From Sipunculus nudus (lineage: Eukaryota; Annelida; Sipuncula; Golfingiida; Sipunculidae): a stretch of DNA of 64,000 nucleotides. The translations under genes were made by a program, and so were the position numbers. The notes below the pieces were generated by a model. It saw only the letters and a list, made by a program, of their open reading frames with translations, made no database searches and was not told the DNA's origin. Within the stretch, counting starts at the first letter, position 1. Every line of letters starts with the position of its first letter. The stretch spans positions 12,516,729 to 12,580,728 of the forward strand of contig CM049314.1 of assembly GCA_026874595.1 (NCBI GenBank). The letters run 5' to 3'. This document shows positions 1 through 13,100 of the stretch, one piece after another.

Positions 1-678
1 TTTTCGGCTGACAGGCCACCTGGTGTTTAAGTGCATCATAAAGGGTCAAAGCAGGCAGCAAAAAAATCAGTAGCTCCTTTTGAAGCAAAAGATTTCCACT
101 GCCTCAGGAGCGTAGACCAAAATTTGAGAATATAGTTTTTGAGCTGGAGAGAATATTTTTTTTAAGATAGACCCTCCAAAACCAATCCGCATGGAGTATG
201 CATGAGAGCAATCACTGATCCAAAATTGAATGAAATTGCATAAAACTGAGGAAAGTTATCGCACAGAAACAAAAAAACTGACAGACAGACAGACAAACCT
301 AAATCAATGTCTTCCCCCCCATCCGCGCATTTAAGACATATTCTGTACCGTCAGAAAATAATGAAAGATCATGGGAATCTTACTGTATTCTTTGTATTTT
401 TTTATTTCTATTTGATTTTTCCTATTCATTACGATATTATCTGTTTTTAAAGGTTAGGTAATGAATCTTAGGTGTTACTTTCAACTGAACAAGGATAATA
501 AAAAAGGGAAATGATAAACTCTTACACCACTGCTGGGTTAACTAAAGTTTTCAAATTACACAATCATGCTTCAAATTAATGATAAAATTGACTGTCACAG
601 CTGAGCTGTCATGTTACCGAGGTGGTCGGGGGGGGGGGGGGGGGGGCCTTATCAAGCCTGCATGTCACAAGAACATAC
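1..678. repeat. MPI intron 7 part with dispersed-element end and poly-G tract
   Basis: Part of the intron that separates exon 7 from the unseen last exon. Positions about 220-330 look like one end of a short non-autonomous element: a GACA microsatellite (about 277-298), then a run of C near 315-321. A poly-G tract of about 18 bases lies near 629-646, a likely assembly or replication trouble spot. I see no coding sequence here. Confidence 0.45.
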
Positions 679-887
679 CTCTAATCTATCCACAGCAAAG
701 TCAGGAACCGGAGGGTTATACACACGCACAAGGCTGTCAGTAGCATGAGGTTTCCATTGAAACAAGTTCTCCTTTGGTTCCTTGCAGGAGTAGTTGAGCA
801 TGCTACACAAGGTGGGGACGTCTTTAAACTTTGGGGTGAGCCCTGCCCTGACCACATTGTCAGAGCAGGCCATACACTCTATACAGT
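679..887 (-). CDS. MPI: MPI coding exon 7
   Basis: 209 nt between TTTCAG and GTATGT, phase 1 in and phase 0 out. It codes [20 protein letters not shown], then [11 protein letters not shown] and [15 protein letters not shown]. The Arg of NVVRAGL (residue 291) is the conserved active-site arginine. The following intron runs off the window at position 1, so the final exon is not visible. Confidence 0.96.
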
Positions 888-1065
888 CTGAAAGCAAAGA
901 AATTATAATCAATCTGTGATATCAGGATCAAAATATATCTTTTGCTATAAGATTATATAATTATTCTTATACTCTGCTGGTTCACATATTCACACTTTTG
1001 AAATTCATTCCAAAACATTTACTAACAAAACAGAGGTGACATAATAAGAATCCCTGCCCCCACTG

Positions 1066-1154
<89 letters not shown>

Positions 1155-4100
1155 TTTAAGGTTCTCCATTTCTTAAAATTACTTTGCAACAATTTTAAGG
1201 CATTGATTATTTCATCATTAAATTGCAAGGCAGCAATCCCTTGCCTTTCATTATCTGTGTGACACATTTGAAATATATTACAATTAAGTGTAATTTAACT
1301 GACATAAAAAGTGTTAGAAGTGTAAAGCCCTTTAATCTGTCAACTGAACTGACTGAAATTACATGTCATAAAGTCAAAGTTCTTCAACAGGCCATAAATC
1401 TGAGAAAGAATGCAGTATAACAGAGTGTGAGAGACCATACACATGACAGGTCCTCAAACCATCAGCGATTTATGACCACTTGTCTTGAGAGTTCCTGCTA
1501 GATCTGAGCAATGACTAACAATAAGAAATTGTACAACATCCTTGTCATGCCACAATCACCTTGCTTTTAATTCCTAGGGGTTGCACACTGGTATTCTTCA
1601 GACATGCCTAGTTCTGAGACATATTTCACACTTATGAGCCCATTTGGTGACCATCAAGTTAATCCTCTGATATTTTTAAAGGGTTCCAAGCAGTCCATGA
1701 AAATATAATCAAATTTTTCTTCCAAATTTTCTTGGTAAATATTTTTAACCTATATCAGCCTATGAATTATATTTACATATATGTTAATATCAGTCACTTA
1801 GTTTCACTTTGTTCATCAAAGGTACCAGCAGACATGTTGTTTACACAAGAACATTGTTAAATGCATACAAATTACCAGATGTGGAAAATAATAGAGTTTT
1901 GGTCAAAAGGAAAACTTTTGCTTTAAATTTTAAATCTTCAGAAAAACAAGAAAATCATTTATTCATAAAAACAGATCCAGTAAAAATATTCTGAGGAATC
2001 CAAATACAGTGTAACCTAGTTACAGCATAAACAAATAAAACTAGCTTGTGTCAAACCTCGGATGTTTCAAAGTTTTCTGAGGGTCCCTTCGACTTCCACA
2101 CAACAAGGTTTCACTGTATGTACATACCATTGGGACTAAAAGTTTTTCAGTATATATTCTAAAGCTAACTAAACCAAGGTAGTTTGATGATAGCAAGACC
2201 TTAAAAAATATATCTATTAAAAAATGTCTATGTAGCCTGTACAATAAAGTAACCCCTTTTGTTTTTGTCATACCTTTTATAATTAACTTAATGGGTCCAT
2301 TCATATAATGAGAGGAGCTGTGTATGTAATTGTAAAAGGAAATATCAACTTTAATTATTAGTGTTATTTATGAGTTTGTTTGTGTCATAATGGTCACTGA
2401 GATAATTAGTGTACAACCACATTTACTGCATTTTAGAATGTAAATAACATTAAGACAAAATGAAATTATAATTAAAAAAATGTGGGTACCAAACATTATC
2501 TTTAGCTTTTACAAAACCTAACTTTCTTCCCCAAACATTCTTCCTCATGCAGGTAAGATCCTGCACTCAAGGCAGAAGTCACACACAACTGGATTCTGTA
2601 ATTACTGCCTTTGATGTTTCAACAACCCCTTCACAGACTTGGCAAATATAAAGTGTGGACCTTGCTCCCCTCCTGGTAGATGCATTGCTTGTCCACCCAG
2701 CCATCATCATCAGAGTATTTGTGTATCAGATCAAAATAAAACACATTTCCTTCATTTATCATGTTTGCTATAATAGACTAGTATTACCTCTGACTTAGTG
2801 ACTACACATGAAATTCAGCAACTCATATAGAAGGGGAGATCAAAGGATAGTAGGTGAGACTGGTTGATACCAACAACTCACTGGAGTCCTGTGAAAACTA
2901 AATTACATGCTTTTCCAGAAATCATCAAGTCATATGTAGAAAGTATAGTTGTAACACAAATATTTTTAATTTGGCTCAGTTCTGAGACCCCTTTAACGGA
3001 TAATCACCTTGACACAAAACAAACAACCCACCTGATTAAAGTAGGTATACCTCCTTTTATTATGTGGATAGTACGGCACAAACTAACACTTGCTATATGC
3101 AGTCTACTACTTTAAAGAGTGGCCCAATATAAAATTTTAAATTTTATTATTGTACCGGCAACATTGATATTTGTATGCAATAGCCTATTTTAAGTGTAAT
3201 GGTTAGATAGCCTAGTGGGCTGTTTTACCCATGCTGGCAAAATAGCCTGGTGGGCAGTATTTCATCAGGCAACAGCAACATAGCCTCTGCTTAAATATAT
3301 TAATTCGTGATGCTTGGATCATGTTGCTCTAAAAAGAGTTGCAAAAACGAAGGCATCATTTCAAGTAGCCATTATCTATTTATCCATTTAATTTCGGAGG
3401 GACATGTGATGTAACAAACATGTGACACATGAATACCGTTGTGACATCATCTCTATGAATCCTAAAATGTGCATCAAAATCTTCAGTTAAGGCTGTCAAT
3501 GACATGTTGCACTGCTATATAGCTGTTAAGTCATGTTAAATTTTTAATTAACTATATGGAATCCACACATGGTAGAGTATTCTTTTGCTGCCAACTAATC
3601 GCCACATTTTCTAATTTGCCTCCGAGATATTTAATGCATTTTACTAAATTTATTACAAAAACTAGTGGCCCATGGGCCATGTCGCTCAGCTGAATTCAAG
3701 GAATATTGAACAATGAGCAAAATGACTGCCAGAGTGCAGACAAATCATGAATTTTGTGAAGAGTCCTAAGAAATGGGTTTCAGTGGGCTTTTGAACAGAT
3801 GACAACTTCATTTGAAGGTCTCATAAAAAGAAAGAAATATGCGTAAAAATTGAAATAAATACAGGTAGTGCCACCAGTCTGCAGGAACTGATGAAACACT
3901 CCATGATCAATATATATCCCAAGAATCATAGCTATCAAGCCATTAGTTATTCAGATACTGGAGTTTTTGTTTGTATCAAATTTTTAATTAATCTTGGGGG
4001 TATTTACGAGCCCGATAGCTCAGAGGATATGGGTAACAGAGACCTAATTTCAGATTTCAGACTTTTCATGGACCTCCCTAGAAGTCAAGTATGAAGATTC

Positions 4101-7100
4101 TAGGTCAAGTGGTAAAGATTTGTGTCCTGTTACAAGATGAGGCTTTATTTGAAAGTCTCAAAAAGAGAAAAAAATTCTTAAAAATTGGGAAAATACAGGT
4201 GGCGCCACCAGTCTGCAGGAACTGATGAAACACTCCATGATCAATATGCATGCAAAAAATCATGGCAATCAGTACATTAGGTATTTAGATACTGCAGCTT
4301 TTGTATCACATTTTTAATTAGAGAGAGACCTAATTACAGAGACCTAATTTCAAGTATCCACAGAGACTTTTTATGGACCTTCCTTGATGTCAAGTTAGAA
4401 GATTCCAGGTCCAGTGGTTACGATTTGTGCCCTGTTAACAGATGACAGTTTCATTGCAGGTCTGAAAGTAAAAATTGGAAATAATACAGGTGGCGCCACC
4501 AGTCTGCAGGAAGTGATGGAACATACCATGATCAATATTCATGCAAAGAATCATGGTGATCAATGCAGTAGTTATTCAGATACTTGAGCTTTTGTATCAA
4601 ATTTTGCATTATTCTGGGGGTATTTAGATTTACGATTTGTGCCCTGTTAACAGATGACAGTTTCATTGCAGGTCTGAAATAAATAGAAAAAAATTCGTAT
4701 TAATTGGAAAAAATACAGGTGGTGCCACCGGTCTGCAGATGACTTTCAGTCAGCTGAGCTAAAAATGTGTAGTGAAATGGTTAGTAACATAGTAAGTCTC
4801 CTATTTAGGTTTACTATGAGGCTTACAAGCAATCTATATAAAATATTGGTGTGCAAGAGAGGACACAGATTTTAAATACTAGTAAATCATATAATCTGCT
4901 TAAAATAAACAAAGGTGGGTGTGTCTTTGCCTAGGTGTGTAAACCATTTCTAAAACAGGGTTCTGGCACCTCTTGGTAAAGCAAGTTTAAGACCTTATTA
5001 AGACTTTTTAAGAACAGCTGACAGAAAATTTAAGACCCTTTTCTACATAGAATTCTTCATTCGCCCTACCATGCCTTAAAACTACTGAAAGTCCAAAATG
5101 GTGATCACTACAAGTTTGGATTAATCTCATGGTATTCTTACAAAAAAACAACACAAAAGTAAGAACAGATATTTATTCCTAAACTGTCTCAAGCTTACGT
5201 TCTATCACTGAACTGTTTGTGCACATTCATTATATCAGGATGTGCAAAATAAGATTTGAGACCTTTCTAAGACCTATGTCAGGATTCCTGGCATTTTAAG
5301 ACCTTTCCAAGGCCTTAAAAATGCAAAATTTAATATAAGACTTTTTAAGGCCCACAGGAACACTGTAATAAGATAAAACAAGACAGTAACTAGGTAGCTA
5401 TAAGCACCGTTTGGAGCCATTATTTTGCCTGAACTTTCTGTGTAAGTCACTAGATGGCACTAGTTTAGGGACCAGGCAATAAATCTTATCCTTGGATTTC
5501 CATGATGAACAAGTCTGTAACGGTGTAACCTACTAGGCAGTCACAAGAACTTTGAAAACTGGCTGCTCTCTGTGATCTTGACCCTAAGCAACATGCCAAT
5601 TCTGATAAGAAATTTGCTCACATTGCTTCCTAACTTTGCACCTAGATAATACTTTCATTTTCTTAATTTAAGCAAGAAAACAAGTAAGATGTCATGGTCA
5701 AGATTTTGTTAGACTGATTATGTTTAGTTATGTGGCCAAAGGAGGGACATTTAGTATTATCAAGCAGGGCACCACTAGAAAGCATGCAGTGGTCTCCATC
5801 TCTGTACAAAGACGGATACAGAGTCTATGAAATGGTGTTTAATATACATAGCCGTGTGTGAAAAGTGTAAAATCATACAGGTATGTTAACAGGGATAAAT
5901 ATAACAAATATTCCTAAAGTGAAAAAAGATGTGCAGCAAGAGGTATCATTTAAATACAATGCATTCCTGTCTAATAAGAACACCCATATATTAAGACCTC
6001 CCTTGAGTAACCAAACTCATGCACATTGGTTATAACTGACCTGTCTAATAAGACCACCTGTGAATTAAGTCCACTCTTGACCAGTCCCACAGGTGGTCGT
6101 TTTACACAGGTTTCACCGCATACAGAAAGTGGCATCACAAAGTCATTCATAATTTTATTAATAAAGACTTACCTCCTGATAAATAAGCATGAGGCAGGTT
6201 GGCTTCCAAGAACATGGCATCTCCCGGCTCCAGCCACATGTGGTTCAGTAAGAAACTACAGAAACAACCGACGTCCCCCGGAAACTGAGAGTTCAGCCGC
6301 AGCAGAAGTTCTTGTGCTTCATCTCCGATTCCATCGACTTGAGCTTAAAGGAAATATCCATAATACAGGACTTTCAATATGAAGAGAACATGGAGTGTCC
6401 AGGATGTTCTGGCCAAAGTTTTGGAGAGTAAAAAAATCAAAATAAATTTCAAGAAGAAATGATGATAAATAAACAATGAAATAATGCCTCGAAATGTTTG
6501 TTTATATTGCTATTATCAAATGCATACTAACTGCCTGTGGTGAGGAATCTCTTGTTTTTGTAAAAGTGAAAATGTTGCTTTAAATGTTAAAATCTTCACA
6601 CATACAACAAGTAGCCCATGGGCCATAATGCTCTGAGCCCTGTTAAATGCCAGAAAAAATATTCATAAAAATTAGAAAAAATATAGAAGGCATCACCATG
6701 TTCAAGAACTGATTAAACTCTCCATGAGTAATATGCATCGGAAAAAATCATGGCAATCAATGTTAGTTAAATTATTCAAACACTGGATATTCCAGGATGT
6801 CATGTATAAAGATTCTATGTCGAATGGACAGACAACAGACAAAAACTTGATTCATTCATAGCAGATCTAATAGAGGCTATTCTAAAGTGAAGCTGAACTA
6901 TGGTAGTTTAATGAGCGAAAGACCTTAACAACAGATTGTGACCTCGGGGATACATATACACATTTAATCTTATATCTAAAAGGCTAAATAATCGCATATT
7001 GATTTGATTAAATGGTCATGTATATTTTCATATAACAAGTGTACCAAATAGGCCCTGGGCACACACATATGGTATACAATGTTGCATGTTTCTGCTTAGG

Positions 7101-10100
7101 TCCAATTTTTTATCACTATATAATACAAGTTTATAATACAGGTTATTTATCTATTACTAAAATATACAAATTTTAAAGGATGTGATATTATTTACTTATG
7201 TTACTGAGTGATTTATTTTTAGATTACTTCACAACATACCTTAAAGGCACATTTAATAATCCAATATTACCCAGCCAAAGCTTCAAAGGTAAAGAAAGAG
7301 AAATTTTGAGAAATTTCACACAATGAGCTTCACAGCTTGTTTTTACTGATACAAACTGAAACCCAGAATGCTTAAGAATAGCATCCCTCTGTACTTCACA
7401 AGCATCTTAATTCAAATAGATAATTTTATCACGTTTTAAAGATAACATGGTGACTTTAAAGAGGCCCTTCTATGTACACAAAAAACGTAGGTGGATGAAT
7501 TTGACTGTTATACATAAAATAAATGGTCACTGAAAGCTGTTTCAAACTTGACCTTTATCTATCACATAAAGCTTTTGAATACACAAATTACAAGTCTGTT
7601 GGCCCTTGGTGATTTGCATGACTTATCCACGTTTCAGATGTTGTGTCTAAGCCAGATTATACTGTGTGTGTTTCAGTATGGCTGTACAGTAGTTACCTGA
7701 TGAATTCAGTCTCTGTACAAGTCCAGCCAGCTGGCTCTGTACCGTCTCTGGGTCACATGACATCAGGGCATGAAAACATTTTTGCAGTGAAGCTTTAAAA
7801 CTCTCCTCACTGCCTGATGATTCCAGCTCCTCCAATAATGATGTGCCAATCACTGCCTGCAGCTCAGGGACCTCTGTAAAAAAGTATCACATTTGACCTT
7901 AAAATTATAATGACTGTGATGACAACCATATCATTCTGGTGATTAAAAGATATATAATATAAAATCTGTTATTCTATGGAGCGTATGATCAAAAACATAT
8001 GTATAACTTGTCCTGTATAATAGCCTTTTACTGTGCACCTTTTTTATAAAGTGTACTTCATTAATCATGTTTGTCCTTTCTAGGGATGATGTGCCTCAAC
8101 TACAAAGTATATTTATATATATGTCAACACCATCTGCCTCAGAGCATAAGTCCAAGTCCAAGTCCGAGACCGTAAGGTTGGAGTACAAGTCGACCTTCTT
8201 TGAGTCAGAGTCATCTGAGTCTGAAGCCAATAATAATCTCCTTATTGAAAGAACTTTAAAGTAACTTTGATATAATTATTAGCAATTTTATATTAGTTTA
8301 CACAACTCTTTTACTTGAATGTTTAATTACATTTAGCTCCTAATGCACAGCTAAACCTAGGAATATACAGGCTCCTTTTTTTGTACAATTCTGTTAGTGG
8401 TTCACACCTATATATATATATGTCTATAGTATTTGACAAAGCTTCCCTTCTGCTAGACTCGGCAAGATATCTAAGTCTGTACCTAATAGTCTGGGCTCAA
8501 GTCCTAGTCAAGGACCCTCCAGTCAACATCCGAGTCAACTGATAAAATCATCTGATAAAATCATCTGATAAAATCATATGATAAAAAAATGAACTCAAAT
8601 CTGACCTTAAGTCCCCCATCACTGTTTAACATATATTACAAATGTCTGGACTGCTTACTTTTTAAATAGCTGAGTATTTCTTCTTTTGGTCGAAAACCAC
8701 ACATTCCCTCAAATTTGGTGAGTGCAATGCACATCTCAGGTTTGTGGTTGGGGTCTGGGTACTTTTCTGGTCTTTCTGCGTGTAGCTTCTCTGCATGAGT
8801 CTACAGAATGTACAAGTAACACTTATTTGAAATGAAAAAAAAACAAGTATATGTCTAAAACCTAGGATTGGTGAATGTTTTGACCACAGGTATGGTCCAC
8901 ATATTTACCATATACCACATTTTGGTCAACACCTATAACTGACATTTTCACATTTTAAAACAAGAACATGCAGGTCTGCCAAATAACCCTTTTTTTAAGA
9001 TTAACCAAAATTTTACTGACTTATTGCTATCTTTATTTTAGCATGCTATTTTTTATAAAGTAGGCCACCATTTTCCAAAGAACTTTCCTCTATCATTCAC
9101 CATTGGCAGTCCTGGAATATTACCATCTATTATATATCTACAAAGAAATATTTCTGAAAATAGTGTAATATTTTCAAAATGTATAAAATAGCATTACTAC
9201 CCTGGCGTGCCAATACTGCAACATGTTATGTTCAAATCAAACTAAAGTCACCATCTGAAGATAAACGAACTCTTACCTTATTTGGATGAGCTTGTATAGA
9301 AAGTGCTTTATTGACAGACAAGACTTTGAAAAGAAATGGTAGCTGGCCCTGTTGAGGAAACCTCTGTCTGACTTTGTCTCCCACAGACACTGGGTTTTTG
9401 GCCAGCCAATCAGATAACATCTCACTGGTGTTAATTAGCCTGCTTGGTCCTTTTGGGTGGGTGCCCATCCATAGCTGGAACAATGTCATTTAATCAGTAC
9501 TGGTAACTAACATTATACTTAATTTATTTTACATGGAATGTACAAAAAAAATTATTAACTAACTAACCAAGACATTTTCCATGGCTCAGCTGGTGGTGGT
9601 ATTTAATGTGTCAGGGTGTAGGAACCCAGAGAAAATCACACACCTTGGACAGGCCAAATTACCATGACGGGGATCAAACCCCTGTCACCAGAGGAGAGAG
9701 CACATTAATTCCCAACAACTTATGAGTACAAGTCATAACTTGTATAATTTTAACTTAATTTTTTAAGTGACACAAATTTCATACAGTATATTAAATGTGG
9801 TAGGATACAGCCTTGTAGTAACAATATTGGACTCTGGAGCACATCAAAACTCTTTTTAATCTCAAATGAGCCTAATTAGGCAAAAGAGAAATCTTGATAT
9901 GACAAAAGTGTTATATGAACAAAACAGTGAGCTTATAATCATTAGATCTCCCTACTGACTGATGCCATGCTAGAATTTATATGTTTTGATGCACAATAAG
10001 CTTCAGCTTTATACATGTCCAGCTTTAGAAAATTGCACCATCAGTGAAAGCAAATAATAAAGGTGTTTAACCTAGTACAATACATCTACCTGGATGACAT

Positions 10101-13100
10101 ACCTCAGCGTAAGGGGCGCCTTCATCAACCTTGAGATTCTCATCACCTGCTGCTGCTAGGCATGCCACCTGGCTGTTACTGCCAAGTTTCCCCCAAGCAT
10201 ACTGCTGGACAGCACACTGCAGGGGCAGCACTGGAACATACAGAGCATGATATAGAACATCAGCACAGCACACCATAGGGGCAGCACTGAAACTAACAGA
10301 GCATGATACAGAACATCAGCACAGCACACCATAGGGGCAGCACTGGAACATACAGAGCATGATACAGAACATCAGCACAGCACACCATAGGGGCAGCACT
10401 GGAACATACAGAGCATGATACAGAACATCAGCACAGCACACCATAGGGGCAGCACTGAAACAAACAGAGCAAGATACAGAACATCAGCACAGCACACCAT
10501 AGGGGCAGCACTGAAACAAACAGAGCATGAAACAGAACATCAGTACAGCATACTACAGGGGCAGCACTTAAACAAACAAGATTATGGTACAGAACATCTG
10601 TACTGAGCACAAGTTACAAGTACTATGCATTATCAGTCCAACCTCTTTACCATCTCTGTTCAGACAGATGTTTAAACAGGATAGCCCTATAGTGCGCTCA
10701 ATATTCATATCTAATAAGCACCCCTTCTCCTTTATTTTTTTGGAAATTATTCATTGCTACTTCAAAATCACTTAAGAATGAACACATTAGTTATATATTC
10801 TTGTCAAGGATTCTTCCAGGAATGTAGGGCTAAGCATCTGTGATGCTCAAAATCTCTTTTGGACCGTTGGTTCTTGGCATCTGAGTGTCTGATCAGACTT
10901 CGCACTTATGGCAATGGGACTTTTATGATCAAGGATGGCTCTTGTAATAGTCAAATAAATGATTCTATGTTGGCTTTTTTAGGTAACAATAGTTGCATGC
11001 CCTCCCTGGGGTGGTCAGTCATACAAGTCAGCAATATGTAAAAAAGGGTACCTTTGAAGAAGATTATTATTATTTACAGTCACCAGTACATTTCTTTCTC
11101 AGTGCCATCTAGTAATCAATTGTTAAATGATTTAGAAACTTCATATATCTGTCTTTCAGATTCAAGGTAAGCTTTTATCATATTTCAGCTAAATGCAGTG
11201 AAATGTTTTGTATTCTCGTTGACATTAAAATAAAATGTATACGATTATACAAAGGAACTATCCAGTGTTAATGCCTTCCTGAAACGTTATGTGCTTCACT
11301 AAAAAACACAAGATGGCACTGAGATGCAATAGTGGTTTAACTGTTATTCATAAAGAAGACATTTTTAGATAACCAAATATGGCAAATTTTGGTTCTGAAG
11401 GGGGTGAGTGAGTTTTGGTTTTTCACTCTTTGGTGAGTGAAAATGTCACATACTTAAAACTTCCAAGCACACACAGGTTGAATAGGTTGAGTACAGTACT
11501 TATTATAAACATAACAAATGACCAAAGGGTAATGCCTGCAGCCTCTCAGCTGATACTCAAAACCAGTGACACTATGGTTTCACATCTGGAAATTGCTGTT
11601 ATAGCTCTGTCAATTACATTTTAAGTACATGTTGGCGAAATTCTGTCCCTGCACTAAGAGATGAACAGGATATTAGTATATGTAGTTGCTGACCTAATAC
11701 CTTTTTGGTGCAGGTAACCACCTCCAGTTTTTAATACTGACTTCTCTAATTCTTAAGCTAAGCATGTACATCTGCAGCGTTTCTGCAAAAATTCCATTAA
11801 GGTTTGGGACAACGTGACAGGGTGGTAGCATTTTCTTGATGTCATTTTTTTAAATATCCTCCTCTTATCATCCAGACCAAGTGTCTACTGCACCTACAGG
11901 TCCTGAGTGTGTTATCTGCACATCTGATGGGTCATAACATCAAGAAACCTCCAAGAGACTCTTTTGCTTGCGAGTGATACATGGTTGTGGGGAACAGCCA
12001 TCCCATTAAGTCTGCAGTGCCCCAACTCTGGGTATTTGGCTGACCATGAAAATCTCACTATTCTATGGCTGTGATTTGTGCCAAAATCATTAACAAAAAA
12101 TGCTATTTCTGTATGAATGTTTATGGGGCAATTTTGGTGAAATTTCACAATTATTTTTTTTTCTAATTTGATGGCCAAATTTTGAAAAGAATATACCAGT
12201 GATTACAATGATGAGCCAATGATAATCAGAATCGATGACTGGTCTGATCATCAATGATGAGCCAATGATAATCAGTATCGATGACTGGTCTGATCATCAA
12301 TGATGAGCCAATGATAATCAGAATCAATGACTGGTCTGATCATCAATGAGGAGCCAATGATAATCAGAATCGATGACTGGTCTGATCATCAATGAGGAGC
12401 CAATGATAATCAGAATCGATGACTGGTCTGATCATCAATGATGAGCCAATGATAATCAGAATCCATGACTGGTCTGATCATCAATGATGAGCCAATGATA
12501 ATCAGAATCGATGACTGGTCTGATCATCAATGATGAGCCAATGATAATCAGAATCCATGACTGGTCTGATCATCAATGATGAGCCAATGATAATCAGAAT
12601 CGATGACTGGTCTGATCATCAATGATGAGCCAATGATAATCAGAATCCATGACTGGTCTGATCATCAATGAGGAGCCAATGATAATCAGAATCCATGACT
12701 GGTCTGATCATCAATGATGAGCCAATGATAATCAGAATCCATGACTGGTCTGATCATCAATGAGGAGCCAATGATAATCAGAATCCATGACTGGTCTGAT
12801 CATCAATGAGGAGCCAATGATAATCAGAATCCATGACTGGTCTGATCATCAATGAGGAGCCAATGATAATCAGAATCCATGACTGGTCTGATCATCAATG
12901 ATGAGCCAATGATAATCAGAATCCATGACTGGTCTGATCATCAATGATGAGCCGATGATAATCAGAATCGATGACTGGTCTGATCATCAATGATGAGCCA
13001 ATAATAATCAGAATCGATGACTGGTCTGATCATCAATGATGAGCCAATGATAATCAGAATCCATGACTGGTCTGATCATCAATGATGAGCCAATGATAAT

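Noticed and set aside
9580-9720. tRNA gene
   Set aside because: A- and B-box-like strings are too far apart and no cloverleaf can be drawn; kept only as a possible SINE fragment.
10415-10610. Short ORFs on both strands with repeated peptide phrases ([10 protein letters not shown] and the like)
   Set aside because: Translations of the 56-bp minisatellite.
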